DNA from: Rhizophagus clarus
Lineage: Eukaryota; Glomeromycota; Glomeromycetes; Glomerales; Glomeraceae
Direction of reading: 5' to 3'
Length of the DNA: 64,000 nucleotides
NCBI GenBank assembly: GCA_015698045.1
Contig: BLAL01000162.1
Coordinates: forward strand, 496,001-560,000
How positions within the stretch are numbered: the stretch's first letter is position 1; the number at the start of each line of letters is the position of its first letter. Below the pieces are notes generated by a model. It did no database searches. It was not told the DNA's origin and was given only the letters and a program-made list of their open reading frames with translations. Both the position numbers and the translations under genes were made by a program. This document shows positions 13,121-25,280 of this stretch, piece after piece.

Positions 13121-13559
13121 AGAAAACCGATTTCGAATTCGAATTGGTTTTATTGGTTTGATATCATCAGGAAATTTTTTTGGGTGATATATAGCGATAT
13201 ATATTGCCTTATCGAATTTTATCACAATAATTATAAAATGTGATATATATCGATAATAATTGGACTTGTCAAGATATATCGATATGGATAAATAATAATA
13301 AAATTATCAGAATTTAACTAAGGGAAATATATCGATTAAGAGTCACATGATATATATCGATAATAATCAGACTTGTCGAGTAGTATCGATATGGATAAAT
13401 AATAATAATCATCGGTATTGTTAAAAGACAATTATTTCATAATTATATAACGTTAGATACTTTATTGTTAAATGTGGTTTTATTACATCAATAAATACAT
13501 TTGAATTAATTCTATACTAAATTTAATACTAAAACTACAAATCTATCTAATCGCCTCAA

Positions 13560-15660
13560 CATCGTAATCTTCAAAGATTAAATAAACATGTAAGTCAAAT
13601 GTTTCTTAAACAAAAGATAAGAAAAATTAAGTTTCGCAGTGGGGTTGCAAAACTTACCATTTTGTAATTGTTCATTCACAAAGATCCAAATCTACAAAAA
13701 GAAAAGAAAATGAAATGGTAAAACAAAACATTAATAATCAGTTTGTTAAAAAAAGAAATTCTGTTCTTTAAAATAATACACCTACAGAGATCTGATGTAT
13801 AGATCGCCTAAAAAAAAAAGAAAAAAAAAATAATGAAGCGTTAGAGATTGTTTCATTGTTAAAAAAAAATTTGTTTTTCAAATATAAAAATCAATATCCA
13901 CCTTGAGATTCGAAGAACAAATTGCCTAAAAAAAAGAAAAATAATAAAACGTTAGTAATTATTTTATTAAAGAGTTATTTTTTAAAAAAAAGACAAACCT
14001 GTTATCTACCTTGAAAAAAAATACCAATATTCACCTTGAGATCCAAAAATTGATCACCTAAAAAATAACAAAACGTTAATGATTGTTTCGTTAAAAAATT
14101 TTTTTCATTTTAAAAAAAGGGATTATTACCAAATTTCTCATCTAAAAAAAAGAAACCTTTCAGAACCTACAGGAAGAGAAAAAAAAATTAATTAACATAT
14201 CAATTAAAAAGAAAAAATAATGGTAATGTTTTACAAAGAAACTTACCATTTCCAAATCTCAGTGCTCCTAATCGATACGGCAAAGAACTACAAGAAAAAC
14301 AAACAAAAGAAATGTTAAAAATTTTTTCATAATAGGAAAAAAAGATTCGAAATTAACTTATGATTCAATACCCAAATACGAAGTTGAAGCCTATAAAGAA
14401 AACACGAGGAATGTTAGTTATCATTTCTATTTAAAGAAAATAAAGAAAAATAAAGTTGCGAGACTTACCATTTTCATTACTCATATAATCATCAAAAGTT
14501 TGAAATCTCTACAAAAAGAAAAAACTGAGATGTTAAAGACACTTTGTTAAAAGAAATAAATAAAAAAATAAATAAATACCCACTGCCAAGACCTAAAGAA
14601 CAAGCCGCATCTAAAAAAAAAATAAAAATTAAACTGTTAATAAATGTTTTGTTAAAAAACAGTTCATAAACACTTTCCATCCTTAACGAGATTTACATAC
14701 ATAGATATCCATCTAAAAAAAAGAAATAGAATGAACGTTAGCAAAAGTTTGTTCGTTTAGTTAAAATAAAAATAAAAAAAAACCTGAATTCAACACGTCC
14801 AAATTTGAAAAGCAAGAAATCTAAAAAAAGAAAGAAATTGAAACGTTAGAAAATGCTTTATTATAAGGAGAAAAAAAAGCAATCAATAAAAATCAATTTT
14901 TTACCAAATCTACACGTCCAAAGATGAACAGACGTCTAAAAAAAAGAGAGAAAAAAAAGATTAGTGGCTGTTTGTTGTTTTGTTAAAAATAAATAATTGA
15001 GAAACACCTTACCGTCCAAATACTGAAAATCAAAACCATCTATAGAAGAAAAAATGAACTGTTATGTTAGAAACCGTTCATTAATATAAAAAAAAGTTTT
15101 TTTTATAAAAATAGAATTTACCGAAGTCAATGCACCAAAAGAGATCTGAAAGGTCCATCTATAAAAAAAAGAAAGAAAATAAAACGTCAGTAAATGTTTT
15201 GTTAAAATAAATTAAAAGAAAAAACTTTAACATATTTTTTCAGTACTTTCACATCAATGCCAAAATTTGAAGTCAGAAGCTATAAGAGAGAAAAACAAAA
15301 CATTAGAAAAATATTTCGCTGGAAGAAATAAAAAAAAAACAAAAAAATACCTACTAAATCCCACACGTCCAACCGTCTAAAAAAAATACATATCAAAAAA
15401 AGGCCAATTTCACAGAGGAAAAACATGAAACGATAAAAAACGTTCCATTATCCAATCAAATAATTACTTAGTTCTCTTACCAAAAACCAAAATTCACGCA
15501 TCTTTCGTTACTATGAAAAAAAAACTATGGAAACCCACCCGCGAATTCCAATCATCCAAAAACCTGGCCGTCTATAATTTTCCACAGTTCCAAATACTCT
15601 GAAAAAGGACTGCCTCCTACAAAAAGAGAAATGACGAAACATTAGTAAATGTTTTGTTAG
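13560..15660 (-). repeat. Type III exon-like cassette array
   Basis: About seventeen units of roughly 100-130 bp. On the minus strand each gives a T-tract ending in TAG or AG, a diverse segment of about 25-40 nt, then GTAAGT or GTAAG. An example is 13655-13700, where ATTTGGATCTTTGTGAATGA and its continuation are followed by GTAAGTTTTG. The segments differ far more between units than the flanking splice-like signals do. Spacers carry AACGTTAGTAATTG-like stretches. No unit is long enough to identify a protein. Confidence 0.65.
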
Positions 15661-15779
15661 GGTAATTATTTATTTAAAGAAGCCACTCATCAAATTTCTC
15701 AATCATAAATACTATTATAAATTAAAAAAGGAGGAAAGAGTTTGAGATTCAAAGAAATCCAAAATTCATGTTTCGAAAG

Positions 15780-16070
15780 CCATTTATGCAGAAATACGAG
15801 AAAAGTAATAAGGATTAGAAAAGAAAATAAAGTAGGGAAAGGAGAAAAAAGGGAAGGGAAAGAAGGAAAGAAGGGGTGAGAAGGGTAGGAAAGAAAGACG
15901 GGAAAGAAGAAACGAAAGGTAAAAGGTGAGGTGAAAGGTGAATGAAAGGAAAATAAAGGAAAAGAAGGAAGAGAGAGTAAAAGGACGAAAATAAAGAGAA
16001 ATAGGAAAGAAAGGGGAAATGGAAAAAAGAGAGAAGGGGAAAATACGAGAGGAAAAGGAAATAACTGAAA
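15780..16070. repeat. Polypurine tract (plus strand)
   Basis: About 290 bp almost wholly of A and G, such as GGAAAGGAGAAAAAAGGGAA. It lies directly beyond the upstream edge of the minus-strand cassette array. Similar tracts lie next to other arrays in the window. Confidence 0.8.
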
Positions 16071-16884
16071 AAAGTTTAAGTTTAAACTTTAACAGTAAAT
16101 GATCGTACCGCAGATTAATATTAAATTAGTTATTTTAAAAATGTTGATTATGTAGACTAAAAAGAATGGTTATATTGTCAGCTGGACGTTTTTCGCAACA
16201 TTTTTGAAAGTATTAATTAAAAACATTGCAAAACATTTCATTACACATAAAAAAAGCATTTTTGCTATATTTTTTAACAGTATTAATTAAAACCATTGCA
16301 AAACATTTTTATTTAATAATTTACATATAAAAAAAATGTTTTTCGCAACATTTTTTAGTTGATGTTAATAAAGATGTTGCAAAACGTTTTTTAATTCCAT
16401 TAGGAAGATCATGGATTTTTTCTTTTACAAATTTATATATCACACTTTACAAATATAAACTCAGAATTAATTCGAATCTCAAACTTGACTCGAATTGACT
16501 CAACTCACAAATTGACCCAGGTTAATTTGACTCATTTAGGCACTAATTTGGAATATTATAATTCTAGTTCATTCGTATTAATATTGACAATTAATGTTGA
16601 AATTATTTTGATAATTATCTATATCATAAATTATCACTAATTAACCCGTGATTATTTTTGATAATTATCAATATCGATAATTAGCTTTAAGAATATTTTT
16701 GATAATTATCAAATCATAAATTATCAGTATGATTATCTTAGAAAAGATAAAAATCGTTATATAATTGTGAGATAATTATCGAAAATTATCACATTGTGTC
16801 AATCATCAATTTATAAACACGATAATTATCAATAAAGTGATAATTATTGTTATATATTCCCTGAAAAAATTTCCTGATGATGAT

Positions 16885-18199
16885 TAAATTGTCTTCTTAT
16901 CTTTATAAAAAATTTAAGATATCTTAATTTAGAATTTTATGATTCAATTAAAGCTTTAAATTATAAATACCTTTATATTATCAGCGTATCGACAGAAAAA
17001 AAACCAAAAAAAAAAGCAAAATAGTTGATCAATTCAGTTAAAATCAATGCCAGGTCATTAGCCAATTATTTATGGTATTCTCAAAACGGAGTAAATTAAG
17101 TTCAAATTAAGTTCTAATTATCAGTATATATTGATGTTCCAATGCCAATATTGATGTACAATTTTTTTAACTATAATGTAGTATACAAATCGGCAGAGAA
17201 TTTTTATGTGGTAAGGTAGCAGTGAGAAGAATTTCTTTTTAAAAAAAAAATTTTATGTGATCATATTCTTTTTTTTTTAACAATTCATTTAAGGCTACCG
17301 ATTGTCTTCTTATCTGTATTCACAATTTCACACATGGGATTATGTAAGGAAATTAAGAATTACTTTTATCGATTTGTATACAGTTAGTGAGTTGATTTAT
17401 AATAAAAAAAAAATATATTTTTTTTACTGATATAAAATATTTTCTATTGCTGATATACTTGTGGCCAATCTTATTAAAAATAATATTTCTTTTTTATAAA
17501 TTGTACCTAAAATCTAAATTTATTGATTTAAATAATTTTTCTAAATCTGAAGAACGTAACAAGTATTCAAATCACATGATATATTCGAATCATGTCCAAT
17601 AATATTTGAATATCTAATAAATATTCAATCTTACTTTGTTAAACTTAATGATAACTAAATTATCACAATAAAAAATTATTTTTTTATTTGCTATGCAAAA
17701 TTAGTATACCTATTCTTTGAATCGTCCTCCTTATTGCTCATTGTTATAGAACTTCAAATAGCAATTATCAATTAGCAAAGATAACTATAATGAAACAAAC
17801 ACTTAACCCTGTTTTTTGTAATAATGTAATAAAATATCTATATGCAAATGATATGCAGGATCTATGATTATATTAAGATCATAAAAATTTGGGTAAAATT
17901 TTTATGAATTATTATAAGGTCCAAGAAAATTATATTTTTAAGACATGCTTTGAATAAATTAATAAATGGTGTAATCAAAAAAATATGCATAATATATGTA
18001 GGATCTAAAGATGATTACATTAAGATCTATGCAGAATTGTAATATGGAGTTCAAGAAATAATAATAAAATTTATTATAAATATGGAGCCTGTTTGCCATT
18101 TCACTCATTTTAAAATACTTTCTTTCTCTAATTAAATCAATTACTCTCAATTACTCAATTTTATAATATTTTTTTTTTATTTCATAATAATATTAAAAA
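16885..18199. other. AT-rich stretch without a recognised gene
   Basis: No ORF with coding character, no RNA gene and no clear tandem repeat. Short duplicated phrases occur (for example GGATCTATGATTATATTAAG at 17858 and GGATCTAAAGATGATTACAT at 18001), suggesting an old local duplication. Confidence 0.4.
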
Positions 18200-18894
18200 A
18201 TGGCACAATTAAATACTGGGACTTTACAGTGGCTAAATGATGCTACTCTCTCATTAATTCAGTATCGTTGATTGTATCAACAATTTTTTTGTATTACTGC
18301 CATTCACGATTAAAAGGTGATTTGGAACCATATATCACAAAACATAAATAATGATCACCAAAACTTTACGCTGACAAAAAGACAGTGCAGGAATAAATGG
18401 AATGCACTAAAAAGTGATTATGAAAATTTGAAAAGATTATTGAGTGGAAATCCAGAAGGATTTCCTACCCACACACCAACTCTTCATGATGAACGTTTTC
18501 ATGATGAATTGTCAGATGAATTCTGACTTGCTGAAAGTAACAATTTATTATTTAATTGATTTTTTTTATTTAATTTATCACATTTATAATTAACTAATTG
18601 TTTTATTTTAAGCACTGGTCTGCACCACGAGAAGAAATAGGGTAGATCATAGGAGATATAAGTATTGAGAGCGCAGGCGCTCTTGATCTCATCACCGTCA
18701 CGAGTGCAGGCGCTCTTATTCTCTTTACACAGGTCGAATGGTGGCAAATCAGTCACCAATCAGCTATCAATCGGCTATCTTATTGATAACTGATTGATTC
18801 AATAAGTATTCAATCGGGTGGCCGATTAATAGCCGATTTCCGCCAAAATCTGTCATCAATCGGGCAGGCCGATTGATGGTCACCTGATGGTTGA

Positions 18895-19330
18895 TTGATG
18901 GTCGATTGATGGTCGATTAATGGTCAAAATATGGTCAAATGGTCGAATTATGGTCAAATTATGGTCAAATTATGGTCGAATTAAGGTCAAATTAAGGTCA
19001 AATTTAAGGTCAAATTAAGGTCGAATTAAGGTCAAATTAAGGTCAAATTAAGGTCGAATTAAGGTCGAATTATGGTCAAATTATGGTCAAAATTATGGTC
19101 GAATTAAGGTCGAATTAAGGTCAAATTATGGTCAAATTATGGTCGAATTATGGTCAAATTAAGGAGGCCAAATTAAGGTCAAATTAAGGTCAAATTAAGG
19201 TCAAATTAAGGTCAAATTAAGGTCAAATTAAGGTCAAATTAAGGTCAATTTATGGTCAATTTATGGTCAATTTATGTGGTCAAATTATGTGGTCAAATTA
19301 TGGTCAATTATGGTCAATTGATGGTCGAAT
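18895..19330. repeat. 11-bp minisatellite GGTCAAATTAA
   Basis: About 35 near-perfect copies of GGTCAAATTAA with variants GGTCGAATTAA and GGTCAAATTATG. It grades on its left into the GATTGATGGTC motifs of the element's subterminal region, which suggests it grew out of that motif. Confidence 0.9.
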
Positions 19331-19528
19331 GACCGATTTTTGTAGAATAATATAATGAATAATAAAATTTATTATAGCACATAATAAAACACATATTAAT
19401 AACAGATAAGTATTTAAAATAAAAACATTTATTATAATAATATGTTAGTATATGACTAATAAAGTTAGTAATATTTAATAAATAAATAGTAAAGCGTAAA
19501 TATAAAAAGTTAGTAATAATTATAATAA

Positions 19529-19772
19529 AATACACAAATACAAAAAGTTAGTATTATGAAGAGTTTGATAAAATGTATAAAAAAAAAAAAAGAAAAATAC
19601 GTGATGATGTTAGTAAAATATAAAAAAAAAAGAATAACATTAGTAATAATAAAATACACAAATACAAAAAGTTAGTATTATGAAGAGTTTGATAAAATTT
19701 ATAAAAAAAAAAAAAAGAAAAATACGTGATAATGTTAGTAAAATATGAAAAAAAAAGAATAACATTAGTAAT
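19529..19772. repeat. Tandem duplication, unit about 120 bp
   Basis: Two copies share ACACAAATACAAAAAGTTAG, TATTATGAAGAGTTTGATAA and AGAAAAATACGTGATRATGT blocks. Non-coding. Confidence 0.8.
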
Positions 19773-20159
19773 ATTAAAAAAAGGTAAAGTTAATATTATA
19801 AAATAAAATATAGTCAGTAATCATTACCATAAATTTAATGGCAAAAATACAATAATTAATATACCTGTAAAATGTAATGAGAGTAAGAAGAAAACAGAAA
19901 AGAAAGGGTGTATGATTTTTGAAAAATAAACAGAGTCGCGTTTGGTTATTTATATGCATGTTAAGATCAGGTCACGTGCATAAGATCAGACTGAATTTTG
20001 ATTGGTTAATAATAGATAAATTGAAAACCTACTATCGTTAGTTGTAATTTTTCATCTCATATAGTCATATATTATAATTTGCCTTGGACTTTCGGATACC
20101 TAATTTTTTTTAATAATATTAACTTATTTAAAATAAATTTAATAAAAAGTGTATTGTTT

Positions 20160-22345
20160 TTTTAAAATGTTATGAAATCTAAAAAAATCCTCTATTAAAA
20201 ATATTTCATACAAACTCTTAGGAAACCTCAAAAAAAAAAAAATCTATTTATCAAAAATATCCTATACGAATTTTAGGAAATCTCAAAAAAAAATTTCCTA
20301 TCAGATATCCCATACGAACTCTTCCCATATGAACTTTTAGAAATCTCTCTCAAAAAAATTTTCTATCAAAAAATCCCATGCGAATCCTTTCCATATGAAC
20401 CCTAAAAAATTTCACAAAAAAATTTCCTATCAGATATCCCATACGAACTCTTCCAATACGAACTCTTAAAAAATCTCTTAAAAAAAATTTTCTATCAAAG
20501 AATCCCATGCGAATCCTTTCCATATGAACCCTAAAAAATTTCACAAAAAAATTTCCTATCAGATATCCCATACGAACTCTTCCAATACAAACTCTTAAAA
20601 AATCTCTTAAAAAAAATTTTCTATCAAAGATATCCCATACGAACACCCTACTATATGAACAACTGGAAAATCTTTATTAAATTATCCCATACGAACTCTT
20701 TTCACACGGACTCTAAGAAAATCTCTTAAAAAATTTTCTATCAAAGAATCCCATACGAACCCTTTCCATATGAACTCTTAGAAAATCTCTTAAGAAAATT
20801 TTCTATCAAAGAATCCCATACGAACCCTTCCATATGAACTCTTAGAAAATCTTTTAAGAAAAATTTTTCTATCAGATATCCCATATGAATTCTTCCAATA
20901 CGAACTCTTAAAAAATCTCTTAAAAAAAATTTTCTATCAAAGAATCCCATACGAACCCTTTCCATATGAACTCTTAGAAAATCTTTTAAGAAAAATTTTA
21001 CTATCAGATATCCCATATGAACTCTTAGAAATAAAAAAAAATCTATTTATCAAAAATATCCTATACGAATCTTAGAAAATCTCAAAAAAAAATTTCCTAT
21101 CAGATATCCCATACGAACACTTCCCATATGAACTTTTAGAAATCTCTCTCAAAAAAATTTTCTATCAAAGAATCCCATGCGAATCCTTCTCTAAAAAATT
21201 TCACAAAAAAATTTTCTATCAGACATCCCATACGAACTCTTCCAATACGAACTCTTAGAAAATTACTTAAAAAAAATTTTCTATCAAAGAATCCCATACG
21301 AACCCTTCCATATGAACTCTTAGAAAATCTCTTAAGAAAAATTTTTCTATCAGATATCCCATACAAACTCTTAGAAATAAAAAAAAAAAAATCTATTTAT
21401 CAAAAATGTCCCATGCGAATCCTTTCCATATGAACCCTAAAAAATTTCACAAAAAAATTTTCTATCAGATATCCCATACGAACTCTTCCCACACAAATTC
21501 TTAGAAAATCTCTTAAAAAAAAATTTTCTATCAAAGAATCCCATACAAACGCTTTTCTTATGAACTCTTAGAAAATCTCTTAAGAAAAATTTTTCTATCA
21601 GATATCCCATACGAACTCTTTCCATATGAACTCTTAGAAAATCTCTTAAAAAACAACTTTTTTATCAAAGAATCCCATGCGAACTCTTTCCATATGAACT
21701 CTTAGAAAATCTCTCAAAAAAAATTTTCTACCAGATATCCCATACGAACTCTTCCCACACTAGAAAATCTTAAAAAAAAATTTCTATCAAAGACATCCTA
21801 TATGAACCTTTTTCCATATGAACACTTGGAAAATCTTTATCAAAATATCCTATACGAACTGTTCTTTTACGAATTCTTAGAAAATCTATAAAAATAATTT
21901 TCTAACAAAGAATCCATACGAACCCTTCCCATACGAACTCTTAGAAAATCTCTCAAAAAAAATATTTCCTATCAGATATCCCACACGAACCCTTCTCATA
22001 CGAACTCAGAAAATTTTGCAAAAAAATTTTCTATCAGATATCCCATACAAACTCTTCCCATACGAACTCTTAGAGAATCTCTTAAAAAAAATTTTCTATC
22101 AAAGATATCCAACAAACCTTTCCCATATGAACTCTTAGAAAATCTCTTAAAAAAAATTTTTCTATCAGATATTCCCATATGAACTCTTTCCATACGAACT
22201 CTTAGAAAATAAAAAAAATTTTTTATCAGATATCCCATATAAACTCTTTCCATACAAACTTTTAGAAATCTCAAAAAATAAAAATATCTTTATTTATCAA
22301 AAATATCCTATATGAATCTTAGAAAATCTATCAAAAAAAAATTTC
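20160..22345. repeat. 60-66-bp satellite within the CACTA-like element
   Basis: More than thirty units built from TCCCATACGAACTCTTCC, CATATGAACTCTTAGAAAAT and CTCTTAAAAAAAATTTTCTA. Several higher-order variants alternate. Because many units are multiples of three, open frames appear on the minus strand that translate to repeated RVRMGFFDRKFF-like peptides. They have no common start, shift frame between blocks and are by-products of the repeat rather than genes, as far as the sequence shows. Confidence 0.85.
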
Positions 22346-22706
22346 TATCAGAGTTTAGAGTTTTAAAATGGTTTATAAATTAAATATTTTAAAACGACAT
22401 TATTGAAAAAATCTAAAAAATCTGCTAATATATAATAAGCCAATTAGCAACCAATCGGTCATCAATCTGATATAGTCGATTGGTAACCTATTGATAACTG
22501 GTAAATTCAACCGTACACCAATCAGTCATCAATCAGTCATATGACCAATTGATAACCGATTTGGAATTTATACCTGATTGATGACCTATTGAAAGAATCA
22601 GTCATCAATAGGTATCCAATCGGTTACCAATCAGTCACATGACCGATTGATGACTGATTTGACTCCATTCGACCTGTGTTACCCCCATCATCGACACCGT
22701 CATTAA

Positions 22707-22992
22707 AACAATTTTTTTTTATCATTTTACCCTTTACTATTTTCTATTTTTTTTTTATTTTTATATTATAAATTTTTATTTTATTTTCATTTTTATATTT
22801 TATTATATATATATATTTTTGATAATAAAATTCTAATTACAATGTCAAATTTAACATATATTATTCGTGTTTATAATACAATAAATTGTATTACAATAAA
22901 TTACAATGGTCAAATTTAAACAATATTATTCGTGTTTGTAATATTTGTAATACAATAAATCAGTATTAAAAATATTACTTCTCACTCTTTTT
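22707..22992. other. AT-rich spacer
   Basis: Contains two diverged copies of a block with TATTATTCGTGTTTRTAATA (22858 and 22922). No gene supported. Confidence 0.4.
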
Positions 22993-23211
22993 TTATAAAA
23001 ATGGGAATTTAAAACGAAATATTTCATTAATTTTTCTCACTCTCTTTTTCATCATAATTCTTTCAATATTTTCAACTGATTCTGCATTCCTCACGATGTT
23101 GAGATCATATATATTTTCCAATTGTGTACTATTATCATAATTTACAATAACCAAGATTTCATATTTATATCGTAAGAATGCAGTACGTTTTTTTTTCTTT
23201 TCTATATCCAT
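22993..23211 (-). CDS. Small hypothetical ORF, 72 codons
   Basis: An uninterrupted minus-strand frame begins MDIEKKKKRTAFLRYKYEIL, continues with hydrophilic, mixed-composition residues rather than a low-complexity repeat, and ends RFKFPFL. It lies head to head, 29 bp away, with the fragment starting at 23240. I do not recognise it, and it shows no signal peptide or membrane segment. It may be a chance ORF or the edge of the same decayed locus. Confidence 0.25.
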   Translation of the reverse strand: MDIEKKKKRTAFLRYKYEILVIVNYDNSTQLENIYDLNIVRNAESVENIERIMMKKRVRKINEIFRFKFPFL

Positions 23212-23239
23212 ATTTTTTTATTTATATTTTCCTGATACT

Positions 23240-24089
23240 ATGTCTAAATGTAAATCATCTGAAGGTAAAGAAATAGAAGTTAGAATAGGTATATATATTA
23301 CTTTTTTTAATAAGATTTACTTATATGTAAAGATAATAAATAGTAAAATACCAAAAATATATATGAAATGACTGAAAAAAAGTCAAAAGAACTCAGGACA
23401 AATTGGTATCACGAAAAAGAGAAAAGATATAGATATTGAAGAGGCGAATGAATTAATGTCAGGTAATATTAATATGTGTAGACTTTAATTCATTGATATT
23501 AATCTTTAATTAAAACAATTGCAATGATATATTACATATAGGTGTGCGTATCAATAAACCAAACGTAATAGTTATAGAGGGAGTAAGGGACAAAAATGAT
23601 GAGGATTACGATAATGATGATGATGATGATGATGAAGGAGATGATAATGGCAAAGAAGCAGATGAAATTCCAAAACAATTTTGAAAGCATTCAAAATTGG
23701 AAATAGTTAACTGGCTTGTCAAACACCCTGATATCTTACGACTCGCAAATGAAATAAACGAATCATCAGATGTTGTTGAATCAAAAAACAATGAAGTTAG
23801 TATTGAATCAATATGGTAATATTTATTATATTTAAATCATTAAATAATGCGTCTTCTAATGTTTTAGGATAAAATCTGACTCTGAGATGAGTCAGTAAAA
23901 TGTCTATTCCTGCGCGTGAGGAATCCAGACAATAAGGTTCTTGATGACCTGAACATAAAGATTTTCTAAATCAAAATATATACTAGCGAGGCAAAAAGCT
24001 ATCTTGAATGTACTCGTAAGTTCCTTACAGATTTCAGGAATAAATTCAATAAGCTTTGTAGAAGAATATAAAGAAATAAGAAAAAGCAG
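23240..24089 (+). pseudogene. Unrecognised multi-exon gene, decayed
   Basis: Exon-like pieces on the plus strand have plausible splice sites. The first is MSKCKSSEGKEIEVRI (23240-23288, donor GTATAT). Next comes a segment with GITKKRKDIDIEEANELMS ending near 23464 at GTAATA. A third, from 23542, begins GVRINKPNVIVIEGVRDKND, passes an Asp-rich run and ends WLVKHPDILRLANEINESS before a donor at 23818. The last, 23870-24089, contains SYLECTRKFLTDFRNKFNKL before GTATAT. A TGA interrupts the third piece in QF-TGA-KHSKL, and the last piece needs a frame change and has stops. I do not recognise the family. The Asp run and basic C-terminus suggest a nuclear or nucleic-acid-associated protein, but that is weak inference. 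Confidence 0.45.
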
Positions 24090-24589
24090 GTATATATTTA
24101 ATTGTTTTATTGGCAATAAATCATATCGGCGGATTTGTTTCATCGTCCAAATATGTTAAATTTTGTTATACAATGTATTATAAAAATTAAAGATATGCAA
24201 TATAGTGATCTAAAAAAATGCGTACAATTTTTAAAAAGTGCAATTCAGCACAATTTTAATTTTGGTCAGAATTAATATAATTTCAGCTAGATTTAATATA
24301 CCGTAACTGGTAATATAATAGTAATGATAATTAGTTAAACAAAAAAGAAAAAAAACTTTAACACCACAATCATTAAATCTATAATTACAAAAACAATTTC
24401 ACACTTAATAATTTGTTGAATAATAATTAATATCACTATAAATTAATAAAAAGGAAATTGTATGAAAAAAACTATATTTTAATTCAAAGAAAAAAAATTA
24501 CACCACACTGTATACATGATTTTATAAAAAAATTAAGCCACAATTGCATAATTTTAACTGTAATATTAATGTTATAATGCTGTATTAAT
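24090..24589. other. AT-rich stretch without a gene
   Basis: No ORF, repeat or RNA gene supported. Short TAATATAATTTCAGC-like phrases only. Confidence 0.4.
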
Positions 24590-25280
24590 TGCACATGCAC
24601 TGCAATATATAAGAAAAAATGGAAAATACAGGAAGAAAGGACAAAGGAAGAATAAAGGAAAGAAGAGATAAATGAAAAGGGATAAAGGGAAGTAAAGATG
24701 ATCAAAGAGAAATGAGGAAGGAACAAAAAAGGTAAAGGATAGTGAAAAAGAATGAATGAAACAAAAAAAAAATGAAAATGAATGAGAAAATGAAAGGAAA
24801 TGAAAAGGAATAAAGAGAATGAAAAAAATAAAAGGAATAAAAGAAGCAAATGGCAAATGAAAAAAAAATAAGAGGAATGAAAGAGAATGAAAGGAAGCAA
24901 AGGAGGAATGAAAATCAATAAGGGAACAAAAAAAAGCAACAAAAGAAGTCAAAGATCAATGAAAGAAACCAAAGATCATTGAAAAAAGACCAAAGATCAA
25001 TGAAAGAAATGAAAAAAGTAATGAAAGAAATCAAGGAACAATGAAAAAAACAAAAAAAAAGCAACGAAAGAAATCAAAGATCAATGAAATAAACTAAAAA
25101 AGCAATAAAAGAAACAATAATGAAAGGAATAAAAGATCAATGAAAGGAATAACAAAAGAACCACAAAGATCAATGAAAGAACCATAGAAGAAACGAAAGG
25201 AATAATGAAAAAAAGAAACGAAAAAACCACGAAAAGAAGAGAAATAAAGGGAAAAAAAATGAAAGAAAAGTCAGAACACC
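24590..25280. repeat. Polypurine tract (plus strand)
   Basis: About 690 bp that is nearly all A and G, built of loose repeats like GAAAGAAATCAAAGATCAAT and AATGAAAGGAATAAAAG. Its complement yields long Phe/Ser-rich frames that are composition artefacts. It is immediately followed by the cassettes at 25281-25620, the same order as at 58150-59330. Confidence 0.85.

Larger units (their letters stand above)
13163..16881. mobile_element. TIR element carrying a cassette array (ATCATCAGG ends)
   Basis: Both ends are the 18-bp inverted repeat ATCATCAGGAAATTTTTT, with GAT outside each end (13160-13162 and 16882-16884) as a possible 3-bp target duplication. Inside each end is a field of subterminal motifs: ATATCGATAATAAT-like at 13190-13430 and GATAATTATCGATAATT-like at 16590-16860. 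Between them lie the type III cassette array, a purine tract and an AT-rich spacer with TTTTTCGCAACATTTTT-like repeats (16185-16400). There is no transposase. Three-bp target duplications with subterminal repeats resemble the CACTA layout, but the ends do not start with CAC, so the superfamily is open. Confidence 0.6.
18728..22678. mobile_element. CACTA-like non-autonomous element with internal satellites
   Basis: The ends are inverted repeats of about 38 bp starting CACAGGTCGAATGG on both sides, with CAAATCAGTCA inside. TTA flanks both ends (18725-18727 and 22679-22681). A CACAG..CTGTG terminus, a 3-bp duplication and dense subterminal motifs (CAATCGGTCATCAATC-like at 18745-18900 and 22437-22665) are hallmarks of the CACTA (EnSpm) group. 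The interior has no transposase: it holds an 11-bp satellite, a duplicated 120-bp block and a 60-66-bp satellite. Length is 3951 bp. A Plavaka-type enzyme, remains of which lie at 9697-13120, could have mobilised it; that link is inference. Confidence 0.75.
18200..22706 (+). pseudogene. Myb/SANT-like gene with RS-rich tail, split by a transposon
   Basis: Exon 1 is 18200-18536. After a stop-interrupted N-terminus it encodes RQCRNKWNALKSDYENLKRL and HDERFHDELSDEF, a Myb/SANT-like DNA-binding domain of the kind found in transposon-derived fungal proteins. The intron is 18537-18612 (donor GTAACA, acceptor AAG). Exon 2 starts at 18613 and encodes an Arg/Ser/His-rich tail (TTRRNRVDHRRYKY, RRRS, SHHRHECRRSYSL). 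At 18727 it is cut by the 18728-22678 element. After the second TTA the frame continues at 22682 as PHHRHRH and stops at 22704-22706. In-frame stops lie in exon 1 (TGA where Arg is expected, TAA, and TGA at 18527 where the paralogue at 43122-43785 has TGG) and in the tail. It is a dead copy of the same family as 43122-43785. Function beyond DNA binding is unknown. Confidence 0.7.

Noticed and set aside
20350..22274. Repeated RVRMGFFDRKFF-like minus-strand ORFs as a repeat protein family
   Set aside because: Frames change between blocks, starts are not conserved, and the unit length varies between 60 and 66 bp. The translation mirrors the DNA satellite.
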